Shown here: piece after piece, positions 25,250 through 41,460 of the stretch
Position numbering within the stretch: the first letter of the stretch is position 1
Layout of the letters: each line of letters opens with the position of its first letter
NCBI RefSeq assembly: GCF_029867415.1
Contig: NW_026705220.1
Location: 744,001 to 808,000, forward strand
Length of the DNA stretch: 64,000 nt
From: Vicia villosa
Taxonomy: Eukaryota; Streptophyta; Magnoliopsida; Fabales; Fabaceae
Reading direction: 5' to 3'
The notes under the pieces: generated by a model
Databases searched by the model: none
Told to the model about the DNA's origin: nothing
What the model saw: only the letters and a program-made list of their open reading frames with translations
Program-made: the position numbers and the translations under genes

Positions 25250-25490
25250 TTACTTTGTGCTTAGTATTGTTAAAGCTTTGCACCTCTCTTGTTTTGAAAA
25301 TGGTTTTGTATTGTTAAAGCTCAACCTTTTTAAATCAACTCTTGGTTTTGTGTTGTTAAAGCTCAACCAACCTCTTTTATTAAACCCTTGCCTTGTATTG
25401 TTAAAGTTTCGCAGCTTTTTAAAACTTGTTAAGTATTGTTAAAGCTTAACATATAAAAAAACCCGTTGAGTATTGTTAAAGCTCAACACC
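25250..25490 (+). repeat. Tandem array of GTATTGTTAAAGCTCAACC-type units
   Basis: At least six degenerate copies of TTGTATTGTTAAAGCTCAAC, spaced irregularly by 30-55 bp. It is the third array in the same LTR. Confidence 0.85.
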
Positions 25491-25934
25491 CAAAAAGATT
25501 TTGCCTCTTGCCCCTTTCTATTTTCCTTTTAAGGGGAACTACAATAGCTCTGACTTCCCTATTTCGCTTAAGGGGTATGTAGGCCTAAGAAGCGATGTCT
25601 TATCGAGCTCACTTTTAAAATCCTCTTTTCTCATCCTCCCATTCTATTTAAACAAAAAAACAGTTTTATGACAATAACAACAATAATATTTATTTCAAAG
25701 AGGTTCCTACGGAGTACCGTAGATGTGAGGGGTGTTAATATCTTTCCCTTACATAACCAACCCCCGTACCTAGATCTCTGATAAGTTTAGTGGTTTTGAT
25801 TTTAAAAACTTATGTGGGTTTTGTTTCGCTCTTTCTCACATTTCCTTTGAAAACAATAAAGCGCGGTGGCGACTCTGTTAAAAATCCGAGCTAAGTCATT
25901 CAATGGCTCTAGTCTCACAAATTTCACCGCTACA

Positions 25935-26333
25935 GAAAAGTGGAAAATCTGATGGGGAATCATTATTCCTAAGAGGGTTGACCCTATTTTTTTGTCATAT
26001 ATTATCATTGTTGTTATTATTGTCATTATAAACAGCCAATGTAAATACTTTTTACTTTTTGTGGGTTGTATTGGGAAAGGGCTTGATTCCCCTTTGTGGT
26101 GAGATAAATCCTAACCTGGATTTGAGTGCACTTGTGATAGGATATGGTAAAGTCATTTGGATCTCAAGGGAGTAATCCTGAGAAAGTCAATTTTGATCCA
26201 TCGATCAGTGGAGGCCTCTTTGAAAGTAATCTTTGTTGACCAAGTTAATTGGAAAGACATTGTTACGATCAACCTGAGAGCCAAAGAAGCTGGGGACCTA
26301 GAAACATCTTAACCCAACTTGGCCATTAGTAAG
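25935..26333 (+). other. Ogre primer site and first part of leader
   Basis: Directly after the LTR comes GAAAAGTGGAAAATCTGATGG, less its last base, which may be a decayed primer binding site (Ogre elements use a tRNA-Arg primer). The rest is an untranslated leader. It is interrupted at 26333 by the solo LTR and resumes at 30023. Confidence 0.55.
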
Positions 26334-30022
<3,689 letters not shown>

Positions 30023-30373
30023 GTAAGTAGTGTGGAAAATGTATTTGGATTCAATTCCAGAATGGTTGTTACACGATACTACACTCAGATGAGGTTCTCT
30101 TGGAATGTTATCCAAACAAGCAAGTAAATTGCAACATTTATAATACCCAAGTTGAACTGCTTGGGTCTGGGAACTTTTTAGAACCTTGGTCTTCAGGTAC
30201 AAAAATAACCATAGTATAGACCTTTGGGATGGGTAGACCTCTGGCTCCATGCTCGTGAAGTTAAACCTTTAAACCCCATGATTTTAATATGTTTTCATTG
30301 CATCCATGCACTTGAAAATTAAAAATATACCTTTCATGGAATTAGAAAGAGAATTTTTATAAACATTATAGGA
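30023..30373 (+). other. Second part of the Ogre leader
   Basis: Non-coding sequence between the nested solo LTR and the ATG of ORF1. It starts with the right copy of GTAAG. A minus-strand frame (29768-30250) crosses the solo LTR border and is not a gene. Confidence 0.6.
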
Positions 30374-31876
30374 ATGGAACCTGAAAGAAGAAAAACCAAA
30401 AGGTACACTTTCAAGAGTCTAAAGATAGAAGAGTTGAGAAAGTTAGGATCTTTAACTGTCAATCAAGAGAGTTTTTGTGACAAGTATGGAAAACTGTTAT
30501 ATCTCTTCAAGACAAAGATGAAGGAAGGAATTCTCTCTACATTGGTTCAATTCTATGATCCTTTGTATCATTGTTTCATCTTCCCTGATTATCAACTTTT
30601 ACCAACCTTGGAAGAATATGCAAGTATCATAGGATTTCCCATTTCTGGAAGGATTCCTTTACTGGTTTAGAAGGAGATCCCAAGTCTCAAGACATTGCCA
30701 ATTTCTCTCATTTAAGGAAGGATGAGACTAAGAAAAATATGGTTACTTAAGGAGGATTACTTGGACTGCCTGCTCAGTTTTTGATAGAGAAAGCACTCAC
30801 CTTTTCAAAGGAAGGGAATGTGGATGACTTTGAAGTTGTCTTTGCCCTGCTTGTCTATGGATTGCTCTTATTCCCACATATTAACAACTTTGTTGATATG
30901 AATGCAATCAAAGTCTTCATGAAAGGAAACCCTGTTCCTACTTTGCTTGGGGACACTTGCTACTCCATTCATTTGAGAAATTCCTATGGAAAGGGAATGA
31001 TCACCTGATGTACACCTTTGCTATACAAATGGTACATCTCTCATTTTCCAAATACCTATGATTTTTTGGATCTCCAAAAAGGACAAAGATGGTCTCAAAT
31101 GATTATGACTCTCACCAATACGGATATAGTTTAAACTGACAACTATTTCTGTAGGATGAAGACCCGGAATAGTTATGGTGATTTTCCTAATGTACCTCTT
31201 CTTGGTATAAAAGGAGGAATCAATTGTAGCCATGTTTTAGCTCGTCATCAATTTGGTTTTCCTATGGACAAAAGACCAAGGAATATCTTATTGGATGGAT
31301 TTTTCTTTGCAGAAGGGATAGAAAACAAGGAATTTAGAGAGAGGATAGCTAATGTTTGGCATCCAAGTCATAGAAAATAAATCAAAGATTGGAAGACAAA
31401 AGGAGATATCTCGCCTGAGCCTTTTGTGGAATGGATTAGTTCAAGAGTTGATGAACTTGGGATGCCTAAACTTCCTGAGACATCTGTACTTCCTGTTGAA
31501 AAACCTCTTGTACATGTTCTTTCTCCTCCAACAATGGAAGATCTCCAATTATCTCTGAAGAAGATGAAGAAATCAAAGGAGTACTAGAAGAACAAGTTTG
31601 AAGCTTCAGAATGTGAGAAGAGTATCATGGATGATCTCTTTGAAGAACAAATTAAAGAAAAAGGTGACTTACTTTTCCTTCAAGATGGATGGATTATGGA
31701 AAACGATGCTACAATTTCTAGGTATGCAAGAGAAAATAAGAGAAAACAAGAGAAAACAAGAAGAAGCACTCTCTCCCAAGGCAAATGCATGGAAGAGCAT
31801 CATTGAAAAGCTTGAAAGGACAAAGTTGAAGAATCAAGAGAGGAAGACCCAAGATGACATGGATACTTCACATTGA
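30374..31876 (+). pseudogene. Ogre ORF1 (protein of unknown function upstream of gag)
   Basis: ATG at 30374. The N-terminal part reads LRKLGSLTVNQESFCDKYGK, then STLVQFYDPLYHCFIFPDYQ and LPTLEEYASIIGFPISG. This is the domain found in the extra ORF of legume Ogre elements and related plant proteins (DUF7745-like, by memory of the family). Later pieces are FEVVFALLVYGLLLFPHINN, GDTCYSIHLRNSYGKG and GINCSHVLARHQFGFPMDKR, then a charged C-terminal region (about 31600-31850) with coiled-coil character. TAG 30668, several frameshifts and a stop near 31378 break it. Its role in the Ogre cycle is not known. Confidence 0.75.
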
Positions 31877-32296
31877 GATCTCTTAAGATATTTTTAAGAT
31901 TTTCTAGCTTTATTTATCATTTCTATCTTGTAACTCATGAAAGTATGTGCACCTTGGATGACCCTTGTCCCTTGGAAACTCTTGAAAATTGCTACTTCGA
32001 TGACCCTCGATTGTCCCTTTAATGGCCCTTGTCCCTTATATGTACCAAGGATGTCCCTTGTCCCTTATAATTAATGACTGGATTTTCTCTTCATGTTACC
32101 CTATCATGCTTGCATTAAACTCTTTTAAATTCCTTGAATACAAATGATAAAAAATAGAGATGAAAAAGGTCTTTTGCATTGCATGCATAATGTCACAACA
32201 TTCATTCCTGAGTCAGAGTTTCATTCTCTCCTTCTCTCATCAAAGAGAGTCAAGCTGACACACCGATATAACATTCACGCCAATCATCATTAAAGA
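31877..32296 (+). other. Spacer between Ogre ORF1 and gag
   Basis: Non-coding. It contains a short internal repeat of GACCCTTGTCCCTT / GGCCCTTGTCCCTTATA (31950-32070). A CT-rich stretch at 32218-32240 precedes the gag ATG. Confidence 0.6.
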
Positions 32297-33815
32297 ATGG
32301 CAGATGGTATAGTTGATGACCAAGAATGGAAAGAGGAAGTTGTTATCTTGCGCTCTGGTATTGAAAGACTGACATCAATGGTTCAAGACTTGGTGGCTGC
32401 TCAGAATCAGCCATCAACTAAAGCTCAAGTTAATGTGAATTGTGAAGTCGAGACTCCTCATATTCCTGCAAATCCGGCATTGAATCCTACGAACACTAGG
32501 CCCTTTAGAATAGACATGGATTTACAATTGGTTGGGTGACAGATTCCTGCTCAATAAGCTACAATTCCTCAAACTATTATGACCACTACTCCTGCTGTAG
32601 TGAATCTTGTTCCTCTCCACAATGAGAAAATTTTCCATGGTACACCTTCTGAAGGCATAGGAAGAATAGAAGAATTCGAAGACCAATTTCTAGAAATCCA
32701 AAAAGAGATTAAGGCCTTAAGAGGAAAAGATTTATTTGGGAAATAATTTAATGATCTTTGCTTGGTTCCAAATGTCACAAATCCTGCTAAGTTCAGACTC
32801 CCAGAATTTGAGAAGTACAAGGGGAATTCTTGACCTCACAGTCATCTGATCATGTATGTACGAAAGATGTCTTTTCACACTAGATACCAACGCCTGCTAA
32901 TTCATTACTTTCAAGATAGCTTATCTAGAGATGCTTTGAAATGGTATATGGGCTTGGATAGTACACACTTCGTACTTCCATGACTTGGTTGAAGCATTTA
33001 TCGGAAAATATAAGTACAACATCGATATGGCGCCGGACAGAGGTCAACTTCATGTTATGTCCCAGAAGGAGAAAGAATCTTTCAAAGGGTACGCACAAAG
33101 ATGGCGTGAATTAGCTGCTCAAATCATCCCTCCAATGGAAGAGAAGGAAATGACTAATGTCTTTCTAAAAAATTTAGGTACATTTAATTCTGAAAGAATG
33201 GTGGCAAGTGCATCCAATGACTTTACTGAGATGGTAAACATGGGGATGCGACTTGAAGAAGGTATCCACTAGGGTCGTCTAAGCAAAGAAGTTGGTTAAC
33301 CATCATCTGGTGGTGGAACGAAAAAGTTTGGTAGTAACTTTACCAAGAAGAAAGAAGAAACTATGAGCATCGTTTCAAGGGGAAGAAAGAGACAATATCA
33401 GCCTCAATAGATTGTTTTTGTTACTTCAGTTATTAATCAGGCTCCATAACATAATGTTCAGAGACCTTAACTTCAATAATAGCCTCGACAACGGGCTCCT
33501 CAGCAATAAAATCAACCAAGGGTTCCGAGGTGTCCACCTTTTGATCCAATTCCGATGACATATGCTGAACTTCTCCCTGCATTACTGCAAATAAGCCTGA
33601 TTCAATTAAGGAATCCACAACCTCCTCCTTCTAATCCTCCATACTGGTATAAAGCAGACGGTCATTGTACTTTCCACAAAGGTGCTCCTAGTCACACTGT
33701 TGAAAATTATTATCATCTCAAGAGTGAAGTTCAAAAACTGGTCTAAAGTGGCGTGCTCACCTTCAGAGATGTTAAACCAAATGTTCAAGGAAATCCTCTA
33801 CCTGGTCATGGGTAA
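32297..33815 (+). pseudogene. Ogre gag
   Basis: ATG at 32297. A short N-terminal coiled-coil-like part is followed by a linker. The retrotrans_gag capsid homology is in pieces: FRLPEFEKYKGNS, then MYVRKMSFHTRYQRLLIHYF, SLSRDALKWYMGLD and, after a frame change near 32980, VEAFIGKYKYNIDMAPDRGQ and FKGYAQRWRELAAQI. These are the characteristic Ty3/gypsy capsid signatures. A Cys/His segment near 33650-33715 (YKADGHCTFHKGAPSHTVEN) corresponds to the zinc-binding region typical of Ogre. Many stops (32537, 32552, 32744, 32833 and others) disable it. Confidence 0.85.
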
Positions 33816-33872
33816 GCTTCATTAAACATGGTACAAGGATGCCCTGGATGATATCAAGTCTTTAATATCCGC

Positions 33873-34796
33873 TTGACCATAGAACCATTGGTTCAAGTGC
33901 AAATAAACTTGTGCAAGTTAGCTTTCTTTCAACATGATCATGCTTCTTGTAGAATTTGTTATGAGAATACTCGAGGATGTCATCAAGTCAGAAGAGAAAT
34001 TCAGAAGATGTTGGATCAAAGGTCTCTCCATAGTACCTATGAAAGAAATGAAGATAATGAAGTTGATGTTGTAACTTCTGAATTCAACATACCTAAAACT
34101 GTGAAGGTACCCTATGATAGTCAGAATGTTTTCATTGTTCCTCTCACAATTCATATGCCAAATCCATTTCCTTATTATTCTAGTATTACTGTTCCCTGGG
34201 AGTATAGTGTTATAATCATGGCTGGGAGAGAAGAAGTTAAGCCTGGTCCTATGCCGACTATTGTAAACATTGTTAATGTGAACCGTATGACTCGAAGTGG
34301 TCGTTTGTTTGCACAAGTTCCTCCTTAGAAGGATATGCCTAGGAGAGATCTTGGTAAGGAACCTGTGACTGTGAATGTAGAACTCATCTTTGGAACTAAA
34401 GACGATGATGCTGAAGAATTCTTCAATTTGATTAAGAAGATCGACTACAAAGTGGTTGATCAACTCCTTCAGACACAATCAAAGATATCTCTGTTGTCTT
34501 TACTGATATACTCCAAAGCTCACCGAAATGCACTGGTGAAGGTTTTGAACCAAGCCTATGTTGAGCATGATGTGACCCTTGAGAAATTTGACAATTTTGT
34601 TTCCAATATCACCATCAATAATGTGCTGAGCTTTAGCAAAGAAGAGATTCCTCCGGAAGGCTTAGAGCACAACCATGCTTTGCATATATTCATGAAATAT
34701 GGAGAAGACACCTTGACAAATGTACTAGTTGATAATGGATCTTCCATGAATGTTATGCTGAAAAGCACCCTAGATAGACTGTCTTATTAAGGGACA
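33873..34796 (+). pseudogene. Ogre protease region, 5' part
   Basis: One frame runs 33873-34328 and, after TAG and a frame change, 34335-34790. The second part ends with NVLVDNGSSMNVMLKSTLDR, an aspartic protease active-site loop. The family pattern is D-T/S-G; here the middle residue is Asn, so the site would be inactive even without the stops. Immediately after, a hAT transposon is inserted (target duplication 34797-34804) and the protease continues at 40763. Confidence 0.8.
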
Positions 34797-37105
34797 CCTA
34801 TAAGTAGAGCTGTCAAAATGGGCCGAAGCCCATGGGCCGGCCCATTGAGCCCGAAAAAAATTAGGGCCTGGGCCTTATTTTGTGAGCTCATTTACTTCCG
34901 GGCCTTTTTTAGCCCGGCCCGAAAAAGCCCTAAAAAAATGGGCTAGCCCATTTGGGCCATGGGTAGCCCGCCAGCCCGAAAGAAAATTTAATTTTTTAAA
35001 TATATTAGTCCATTATACAAAATTCAGCCAATAAAAAAAACTCAGTTGGGCCAAATTTCTAATATCCAGCCCAATTGTAACTTGTTCCAAAAAAGACCTA
35101 GACAGCCACTTTACATTTGATTTTGTTACTGAGTGTAGCGAGTTCCAAAAATAACCTAGCAAAATTTCTCTCCGCCGCTGCTTAAAGGATTCAGCTTCCG
35201 GCTTCGCCACTTCTCAGCGTTTCATCTTTGCCAATTCTCATGTTCGCCGCTTCTCAGTTAGGCTTCCATCATAGATTGTATTTTGTGAATCTTCTCAGCT
35301 TCTTTTTCCTGTAAGTGTTTTACTAACTGTATTTTGTTGATGTTTGATTTTGTTACTTTGCTTTTTGTTCCATCATAGATTGTATTTTGTTACTTTTTCC
35401 TGTAAGTGTTTCCGGTGTGTCCTCAAATATTTGTTTGGTAATTGGTATTTATGATTCACAAGGGAATGTAATCCATCTATAATCTTCAATAAACCTGGGA
35501 ATTTTTATTTAGAAAAATATTTGTTGTAACTTTCAGTAGCCATAGGCTTGAAGAAGGTTTGTAATTAACTTATATTTAGTTAAAATATTCGTGCTTAAGG
35601 GAACGGTAAAAAAAATTTGCATCTATGTTGTTGATTTTACTTTTTCATGATTAGTAATTCAATCATACTTATGAGTGTTTGAAGAGAAATATTAGATTGG
35701 AAAGATCGGTGTATATATAAAATGTTTATCCGTTCAATTGATTTTTCAACTAACAATCATAAATCATAATAACTAATTATTAAACCTTTTTCTAATTAAT
35801 AGTTCAAAATAACTGTTGTTCTGTTCCTATGGGAATTTCAGATTCCCTTTCGCCAAGTTTATTGAAAATGATGATGTATAGTACAACAGAAACCAGCCAT
35901 AAAATCAAAAATTAATTAATTTTAAAATTATAAAAGGCATATAGGGATTATAGTTTGGATTACATTCCCTTGTGAATCATAAATACCAAATACAATTTAC
36001 AATTTGTCCGGTGTGTCCTCAAATGAATATACAATTTATTTTGCTGATGCTTGTGATTGTTGTTGTGTTAATTTACATGTAGGGATTATAGTTTGTGTCT
36101 ACTCTAATCATGGAAATTAATAGTGATAGTGAGGTTAACGCTAGGCAAGTTAAGGCAACTCCACCTGTACCATTATTTTCTCCGTCTAATGTAATTGATC
36201 TTGATGACACTAAGATTGAGATTAACCGAGAAGAGTCTTCCGAACCAACTACCAAAAAACAAAAGGCCCTTACATCTGAAGTGTGGAAACATTTTGTAAA
36301 GGTTGGGGTTGTGGATGGTAAAGAGAAATATAAATGTAAGGGTTGTGGAAGATTCTTGAGTTGTGCTACTACTAATGGAACTTCTCATTTGACTCGTCAT
36401 GTTAACAGTTGTAGGCTTATTCCAAAATTTCATGATGTGGGTGATATGATACTTGATGCCGAAGGAAGATTGAGAAAGAAAAAGTTTGATCCTAAGGTTA
36501 ATCGTGATATCTTGGTTGAAATGATAATTACACATAATCTACCTTTTAACTTTGTTGAGTATAGTGTTTTTAGGATATATCAAAAAAAATTGAATGATGA
36601 TTGTACCTTTGTTACTAGAAATACTACTTCACGTGATGTTATGAAATGTTATGAGGAAGAGAAACAAAAGCTTAAGTTACAATTGACTCAAATTAGGGGA
36701 AGAGTTTGTTTAACTTCTGATTGTTGGACTGCATGCACTAATGAGGGCTACATTTCTTTAACTGCTCATTATATTGATGTGAATTGGAAGTTGCAAAATA
36801 AGATTTTAGCATTTGCTCACATGACACCTCCACATACCGGGCGAGAATTAGCCTTGAAGGTGTTGGAAATGTTAAGTGATTGGGGTATAGAGAAGAAAGT
36901 TTTTTTCCATCACTTTGGACAATGCCTCTGCAAATGATAGCATACAAAGATTCTTGAAAGAACACTTAGAATTATCAAATAGCTTGTTATTTAAGGGAAA
37001 GTTCTTTCATATTCGTTGTTGCGCGCATATTTTGAATCTCATTGTTCAAGATGGATTGAAGGTAGTTGGTGATGCATTGCATAAAATTAGACAAAGTGTG
37101 GCTTA

Positions 37106-38647
37106 TGTGAATACAAGATTACATTCAAAGATGTTTTTGATTCATGGCAAACTCAAATAAGCATTCAAACAACAAGACGGAAGCAGAAAACTCAAAGAAA
37201 AGCAAGCATTGATCACTCATGATAGTACAGGTCGATCTATTATACTTATAGGTCGACTCAACACAAGCAGATCAAGAAGAATGCAGAAAACCAGCAGTTA
37301 GGTCGACCTACTGTCAACCCAGGTCAACCTAAAATGGAGAAAAATCCATATACTTCTGCTAGGTCAACTCACACATCATCTAGGTCGACCTAAATTGATG
37401 AATTTTACATACCAGCCTGCTAGGTCGACCTACACAACAACTAGGTCGACCTAATCTGAGAAAATGTCCCCAGAATGCATTTGAAGAGGATTCTGGTCGA
37501 CCTACTCCTTAAACAGGTCGACCTAACTGGGAGCAAAATTCTGCAAGCTCTGCTAGGTCGACCTAAGCACTACAAGAGGTCGACCTAACTGATCAAGAAT
37601 GCCAAAAATTCTGTTTCTCTCATCTCCAACTGTTAAGCTATCATATATATTGTCCAAGGTTCATTATTCAAAGCAACACCAACGACTGAAAGATACACAA
37701 AGGCTTCTCATCTTCGTTCTTCGTCATCTCCAACACAATTACACATAATCATTCTTGCGTTGAGGGTTAGTGATCGAGTTCGATAACGTCCATGGAACGG
37801 AATTGAAGATTCCTAGTGGGTGAAGATTTGTGGGGTTTTTGGTGAATAAAATCTGCGGGTTTTGTCCTCCAAGATAGGTGTTTCCTGGGGGTTTTTATCA
37901 AGAGGCTTCATCGAGGATCCGGCTGAGTGTGAAGATTGAAGAACAAGGGTTCGAGGGAATTGAAGACACTGCAGAAAGGGATCAAAGTGAAGCTCTTGGA
38001 TAACCTTGATCTGACTCAAGATTAAGGGGGAAGAAGATTCAAAGGATCGACATAATTGGTTTATGGTTTATCGCTTTGTTATCTTCTTTGTATATACTAC
38101 TTTCAACATTAATGAAAGATTACCCAATTTCAGTTTGGAATTGGGGGCAGACGTAGTCGTAGCGAGGACGATCGACGAACTGCCTAAACAAATATCGTGT
38201 TCTTGTCGCTTTTACTTTTTCATTTACATTCTGTTCATATTTGGTTATAATAGCAAATTGATCAACGATTCGAGTGTTAAGATTGTGAATTAAGAACTTA
38301 CATAAACATCACAATCCACCACACATTGAATCACCTTCAATTTGATCATTATCACCAAGTGTTTGTATATTTGTTTCTATCACTCTTACTGCATTGCAAA
38401 CATTGTCCATCATACAAGAAGTTAATCTGATTTTCAATAAGAGCAACGCTTTGATTCTGCAACGTATACTCTTATCACTTACCTCAAGTCTTTGACTGGT
38501 TTTAAACACATATATAATCGTTTCGATAGTGGTTCGGAATAGACGCGAGTCGATTCAGAATCACTTCCGCTGAAAAGTCGCTTAACTCCGTAAAACTGTG
38601 AACGATCTATTCACCCCCCCTCTAGATCCCAAGGCCAGCGTCTAACA
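37106..38647. mobile_element. Solo LTR (Sirevirus-like) inside the hAT transposase gene
   Basis: 1,542 bp, TGTGAATAC ... GCGTCTAACA, with the perfect 5 bp duplication GCTTA (37101-37105 and 38648-38652). Removing it rejoins the transposase reading frame. The 5' part (37220-37590) has about a dozen copies of the palindrome TAGGTCGACCTA, some with one base changed. The 3' part shares GAACTGCCTAAACAAAT and flanking text with 56990-57060, a second member of the family. No internal coding region. Confidence 0.93.
37222..37590. repeat. Array of GTCGAC-centred palindromes in the solo LTR
   Basis: About twelve AGGTCGACCT-like sites spaced 20-50 bp apart with unrelated spacers. Repeated short palindromes in the 5' half of the LTR are a described feature of Sireviruses. 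Their function is thought to be cis-regulatory. Confidence 0.8.
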
Positions 38648-39899
38648 GCTTATGTAAAGGTAACCGAAAGTAGAACACTACAATTTCATGAATGTGTTAA
38701 TAATGTTGGTGAGATCGATACTACAATTGGATTAAGATCCGATTGTGTTACTAGATAGAACTCCACTTTTATAATGCACAAGAGTGCAATCAATTATCGT
38801 CGTGCCTTTTATAGCTTGAGTTTGCGAGATTCAAATTTCAAGTGTTGTCCTTCAAGTGAAGAATGGGCAAGATCCGAAATAATGTGTGAACTTTTGAAGC
38901 CATTCTACAACATTACTAACTTGATATCCGAATCTTCTTATCCTACTTCTAATTTGTACTTTGGGGAAATATGGAAGATTGAGTGTCTTTTGAATTCCTA
39001 TTTGATAAGTAAAGATTCTTTGATTCAAGACATGGCTAAAAAAACGAGGGAAAAGTTTGACAAGTATTGGAGTGAGTATAATATTATCTTGGCTTTTGGT
39101 GCTATTCTTGATCCAACAAAAAAATTCAACTTTTTGAATTTTGAATATTCAAAACTTGATGAGAAAACTAGTGAAGTCAAGTGCAAAAAGATTAAGGATG
39201 AGTTGTATGAGCTTTATGCGGAATATGTCAAACACGGGAATTCTCCTAATCCTAACTTTTCACAAGTGCTACCTACTTTTGGAGGAGTAAAGGATTCTTT
39301 GGCATCCTCGTTATATATTTGTGAAGTAAGTGTAAACTATTATTGTTATGTCTTTTGATTGGGTTAATTTTGAAATTTAAATTTTTATCAATTTTATATG
39401 TTTAATTTGTAGGATTTTGAAGAGCATGAGAGTCAAGCAAGTAACAATACTGGAAAATCTGAACTTGATGCTTATTTAGATGAACAAAGGTTGCCTCCAT
39501 CAGTTGGTTTTGATATCTTGGCTTATTGGAGAGAAAAGAGTCGTAGATGTCCCAATCTTGCAAGAATGGCTTGTGATATATTGAGCATTCCAATAACTAC
39601 AGTGGCTTCCGAATCTGCTTTTAGTATTGGCTCTTGAGTTTTAAACAAGTATAGAAGTTCAATGAAAGAGGAATCTGTTCAAGCTCTCATGTGCACGCGA
39701 AGTTGGTTACATGGTTTTGAAGGTAAACTTGTTAACTTTGCCTATATATTGAATAATTTGTCTCTATATATTAAAAACACTAATTAACATATATTTGGAT
39801 TCTTGTTAATTTGATTAGTATAATAATTTTATACTGCTTTCTTAAGATGAAACATATATTTGGATTTCAAATATACTTTAAGATGAAACATAAATACTC

Positions 39900-40040
39900 A
39901 TGTGATTTACTGCTTTCTATATACTGCTTTCTATATAGTGTTTTCTATATACTACTTTCTATATACTTCTTTCTATATTCATGTGATTTACTGCTTTCTA
40001 TATACTGCTTTCTATTTACTGATTTTAAATATACTGCTTT
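39900..40040. repeat. Degenerate TATACTGCTTTCTA repeats in transposase intron 2
   Basis: About nine copies of ACTGCTTTCTATAT-like units in direct array within the 470 bp intron. The short Tyr/Phe-rich open frames there are by-products of the repeat. Confidence 0.85.
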
Positions 40041-40762
40041 CTATATTATTTGAGTCAATTAAAAATAAAATTAGCATAAATACTCATGTGATTTAGCCAT
40101 GATGATGATGAATGAAAATTGAAGGTAAGTTATGCTAAATTAGAGAGTACATTGTTGATTTTGTTTTAACGAATACTTTTATTGTTTTGTAGAATTTGAT
40201 AATGACATTAATCCTAATCAAGATGTTGGATTTGGAAGTAGACAAGCATCCAACACATTTTAACATTCAAATGCCGTTGAAGAAAACTCAAGTGACATTG
40301 CGAGTCGAGTCAAAATTTGAACAAAGTTATTTTGACTTATCATGAGTATTTTGTTATTTTGAATATTTGTAACTTAAAACTTGTTGGAACAAGTTATTTA
40401 ATTTTGTGTGCTACATACTTTGGATAATTTGTGATGTATTTTGGATACTTTGTTTGAATTAAGACAATGTGTTGTTTTACATTTTAATTGTTAAACTATA
40501 TAGATTATTTAGAAATCCTAATATATCGGTATTATTGCATTGCATGGTTACTTACAATAGGAAGAAGAATTTTTTTTTTATTTTAAAAAATGGGCCTGTT
40601 TAGGGCCGGGTAGCCCGCAGCCCAGACAGGGCCGGGCCTGGGTACTAAAATTTGAGCCCATTTAAAAATGGGTATTTTGGGCCCGGCCCTGAAAAGCCCG
40701 AGCCCCGCATGGGTCGGCCCGTTTAGGGCCGGGTAGCCCATATTGATAGCTCTACCTATAAG

Positions 40763-41392
40763 GTTGAACGGAATTGTTGTGAAAGCTTTTGATGGTTCAA
40801 AACGCACTGTCGTCGGAGAAATTGATTTACCCATTCACATTGGATCTCAGAATTTTGAAATCACTTTTCAAATAATGGATATCTATCCCGCTTATAGCTG
40901 TATGTTTGGAAGACCATGGATCCATAGTACTGGAGGTGTAACTTCTACTCTCCACCAAATGTTGAATTTTGGTGTGAACGATAAGTTGATAACTGTCTAT
41001 AAAGAACAAACAATGATTATCAGTCAACTATCATCTTTTCTGAAAGTTGACGCTGATATGGAAGAAATTGGAACTCAGTTCTAAGCCTTGGAGATCGTGA
41101 ACTTTGTGCACGGTAAAGGGTTGGTGCATCCATCTCTTCTTGGAAAGATACCCAAGAAGTTGTTGAATAAGGATTATATGAAAGTTGGGTACATGTCATC
41201 GAACTTCCCACCAACAAGAACAAGAGTGATCTAGGATTCATGCCCCTGAAGTCTATAGGGAAGAAACCAAAATCTGTGAACTACGGCAAGTCTTTGCACG
41301 AGACCTTTCAAAGCACCAAAGTCATCAATCCAGACGATCAAGACGTACCTGCTATCATTGAAGACGCTCTAGATCCATAATGTTCAAGCTTT
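40763..41392 (+). pseudogene. Ogre protease region, 3' part
   Basis: Continues the protease after the hAT insertion: IRLNGIVVKAFDGSKRTVVG, the FEITFQIMDIYPAYSCMFGR segment and PWIHSTGGVTSTLHQMLNF. The CMFGRPWIH block is the conserved C-terminal part of gypsy aspartic proteases in this lineage. TAA at 41082 and later frame changes break the linker that follows. Confidence 0.8.
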
Positions 41393-41460
41393 GTGACCCA
41401 TGGAGAGGCTAGCCCAAATTGGACTTCCGTTAACATTTCTTTTATTATTCACGAGTCTAA

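Larger units (their letters stand above)
19537..25934 (+). repeat. Ogre 5' LTR, about 6.4 kb
   Basis: Perfect 9 bp inverted ends TGTAGCGGT ... ACCGCTACA. The left end carries GAGTCGCCACCGAACTTTAT and the right end GCGGTGGCGACTCTGTT, a conserved motif in opposite orientation near both ends. The LTR holds three arrays of short tandem repeats, a (TAA)n and a (TA)n run and a nested hAT MITE, so its net length is about 5.8 kb. The five bases before it are CACCT; the matching copy is lost with the 3' end. Confidence 0.85.
36110..40263 (+). pseudogene. hAT transposase (BED finger, RNase H-like core, hAT dimerisation domain)
   Basis: ATG at 36110. A BED zinc finger (CKGCGRFL ... HLTRHVNSC) lies at about residues 75-105. 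The catalytic region includes GRVCLTSDCWTACTNEGYIS and, in another frame, DNASANDSIQRFLKEH and FHIRCCAHILNLIVQDGLK. The 3' part resumes at 38653 and contains the DUF4413-like block FGAILDPTKKFNFLNFEYSK. After an intron (39326-39412) comes the dimerisation domain ([35 protein letters not shown]). A second intron (39723-40192) precedes a short last exon ending TAA 40261. Defects: frameshift at the T-run near 36900, the solo LTR at 37106, TAG at 38756 replacing Trp, and TGA at 39635. An upstream leader intron (donor near 35310, acceptor 36081) is plausible. Confidence 0.92.
34805..40754 (+). mobile_element. hAT transposon with degenerate transposase
   Basis: 5,950 bp with imperfect inverted ends TAGAGCTGTCAAAATGGGC and GCCCATATTGATAGCTCTA (17 of 19 match) and a perfect 8 bp target duplication CCTATAAG (34797-34804 and 40755-40762). 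Both subterminal regions are dense in GGGCC / GGCCC motifs (34825-34980 and 40590-40740). Without the nested 1,542 bp solo LTR and its 5 bp duplication it would be about 4.4 kb, a normal size for an autonomous plant hAT. The transposase gene is broken. Confidence 0.96.
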
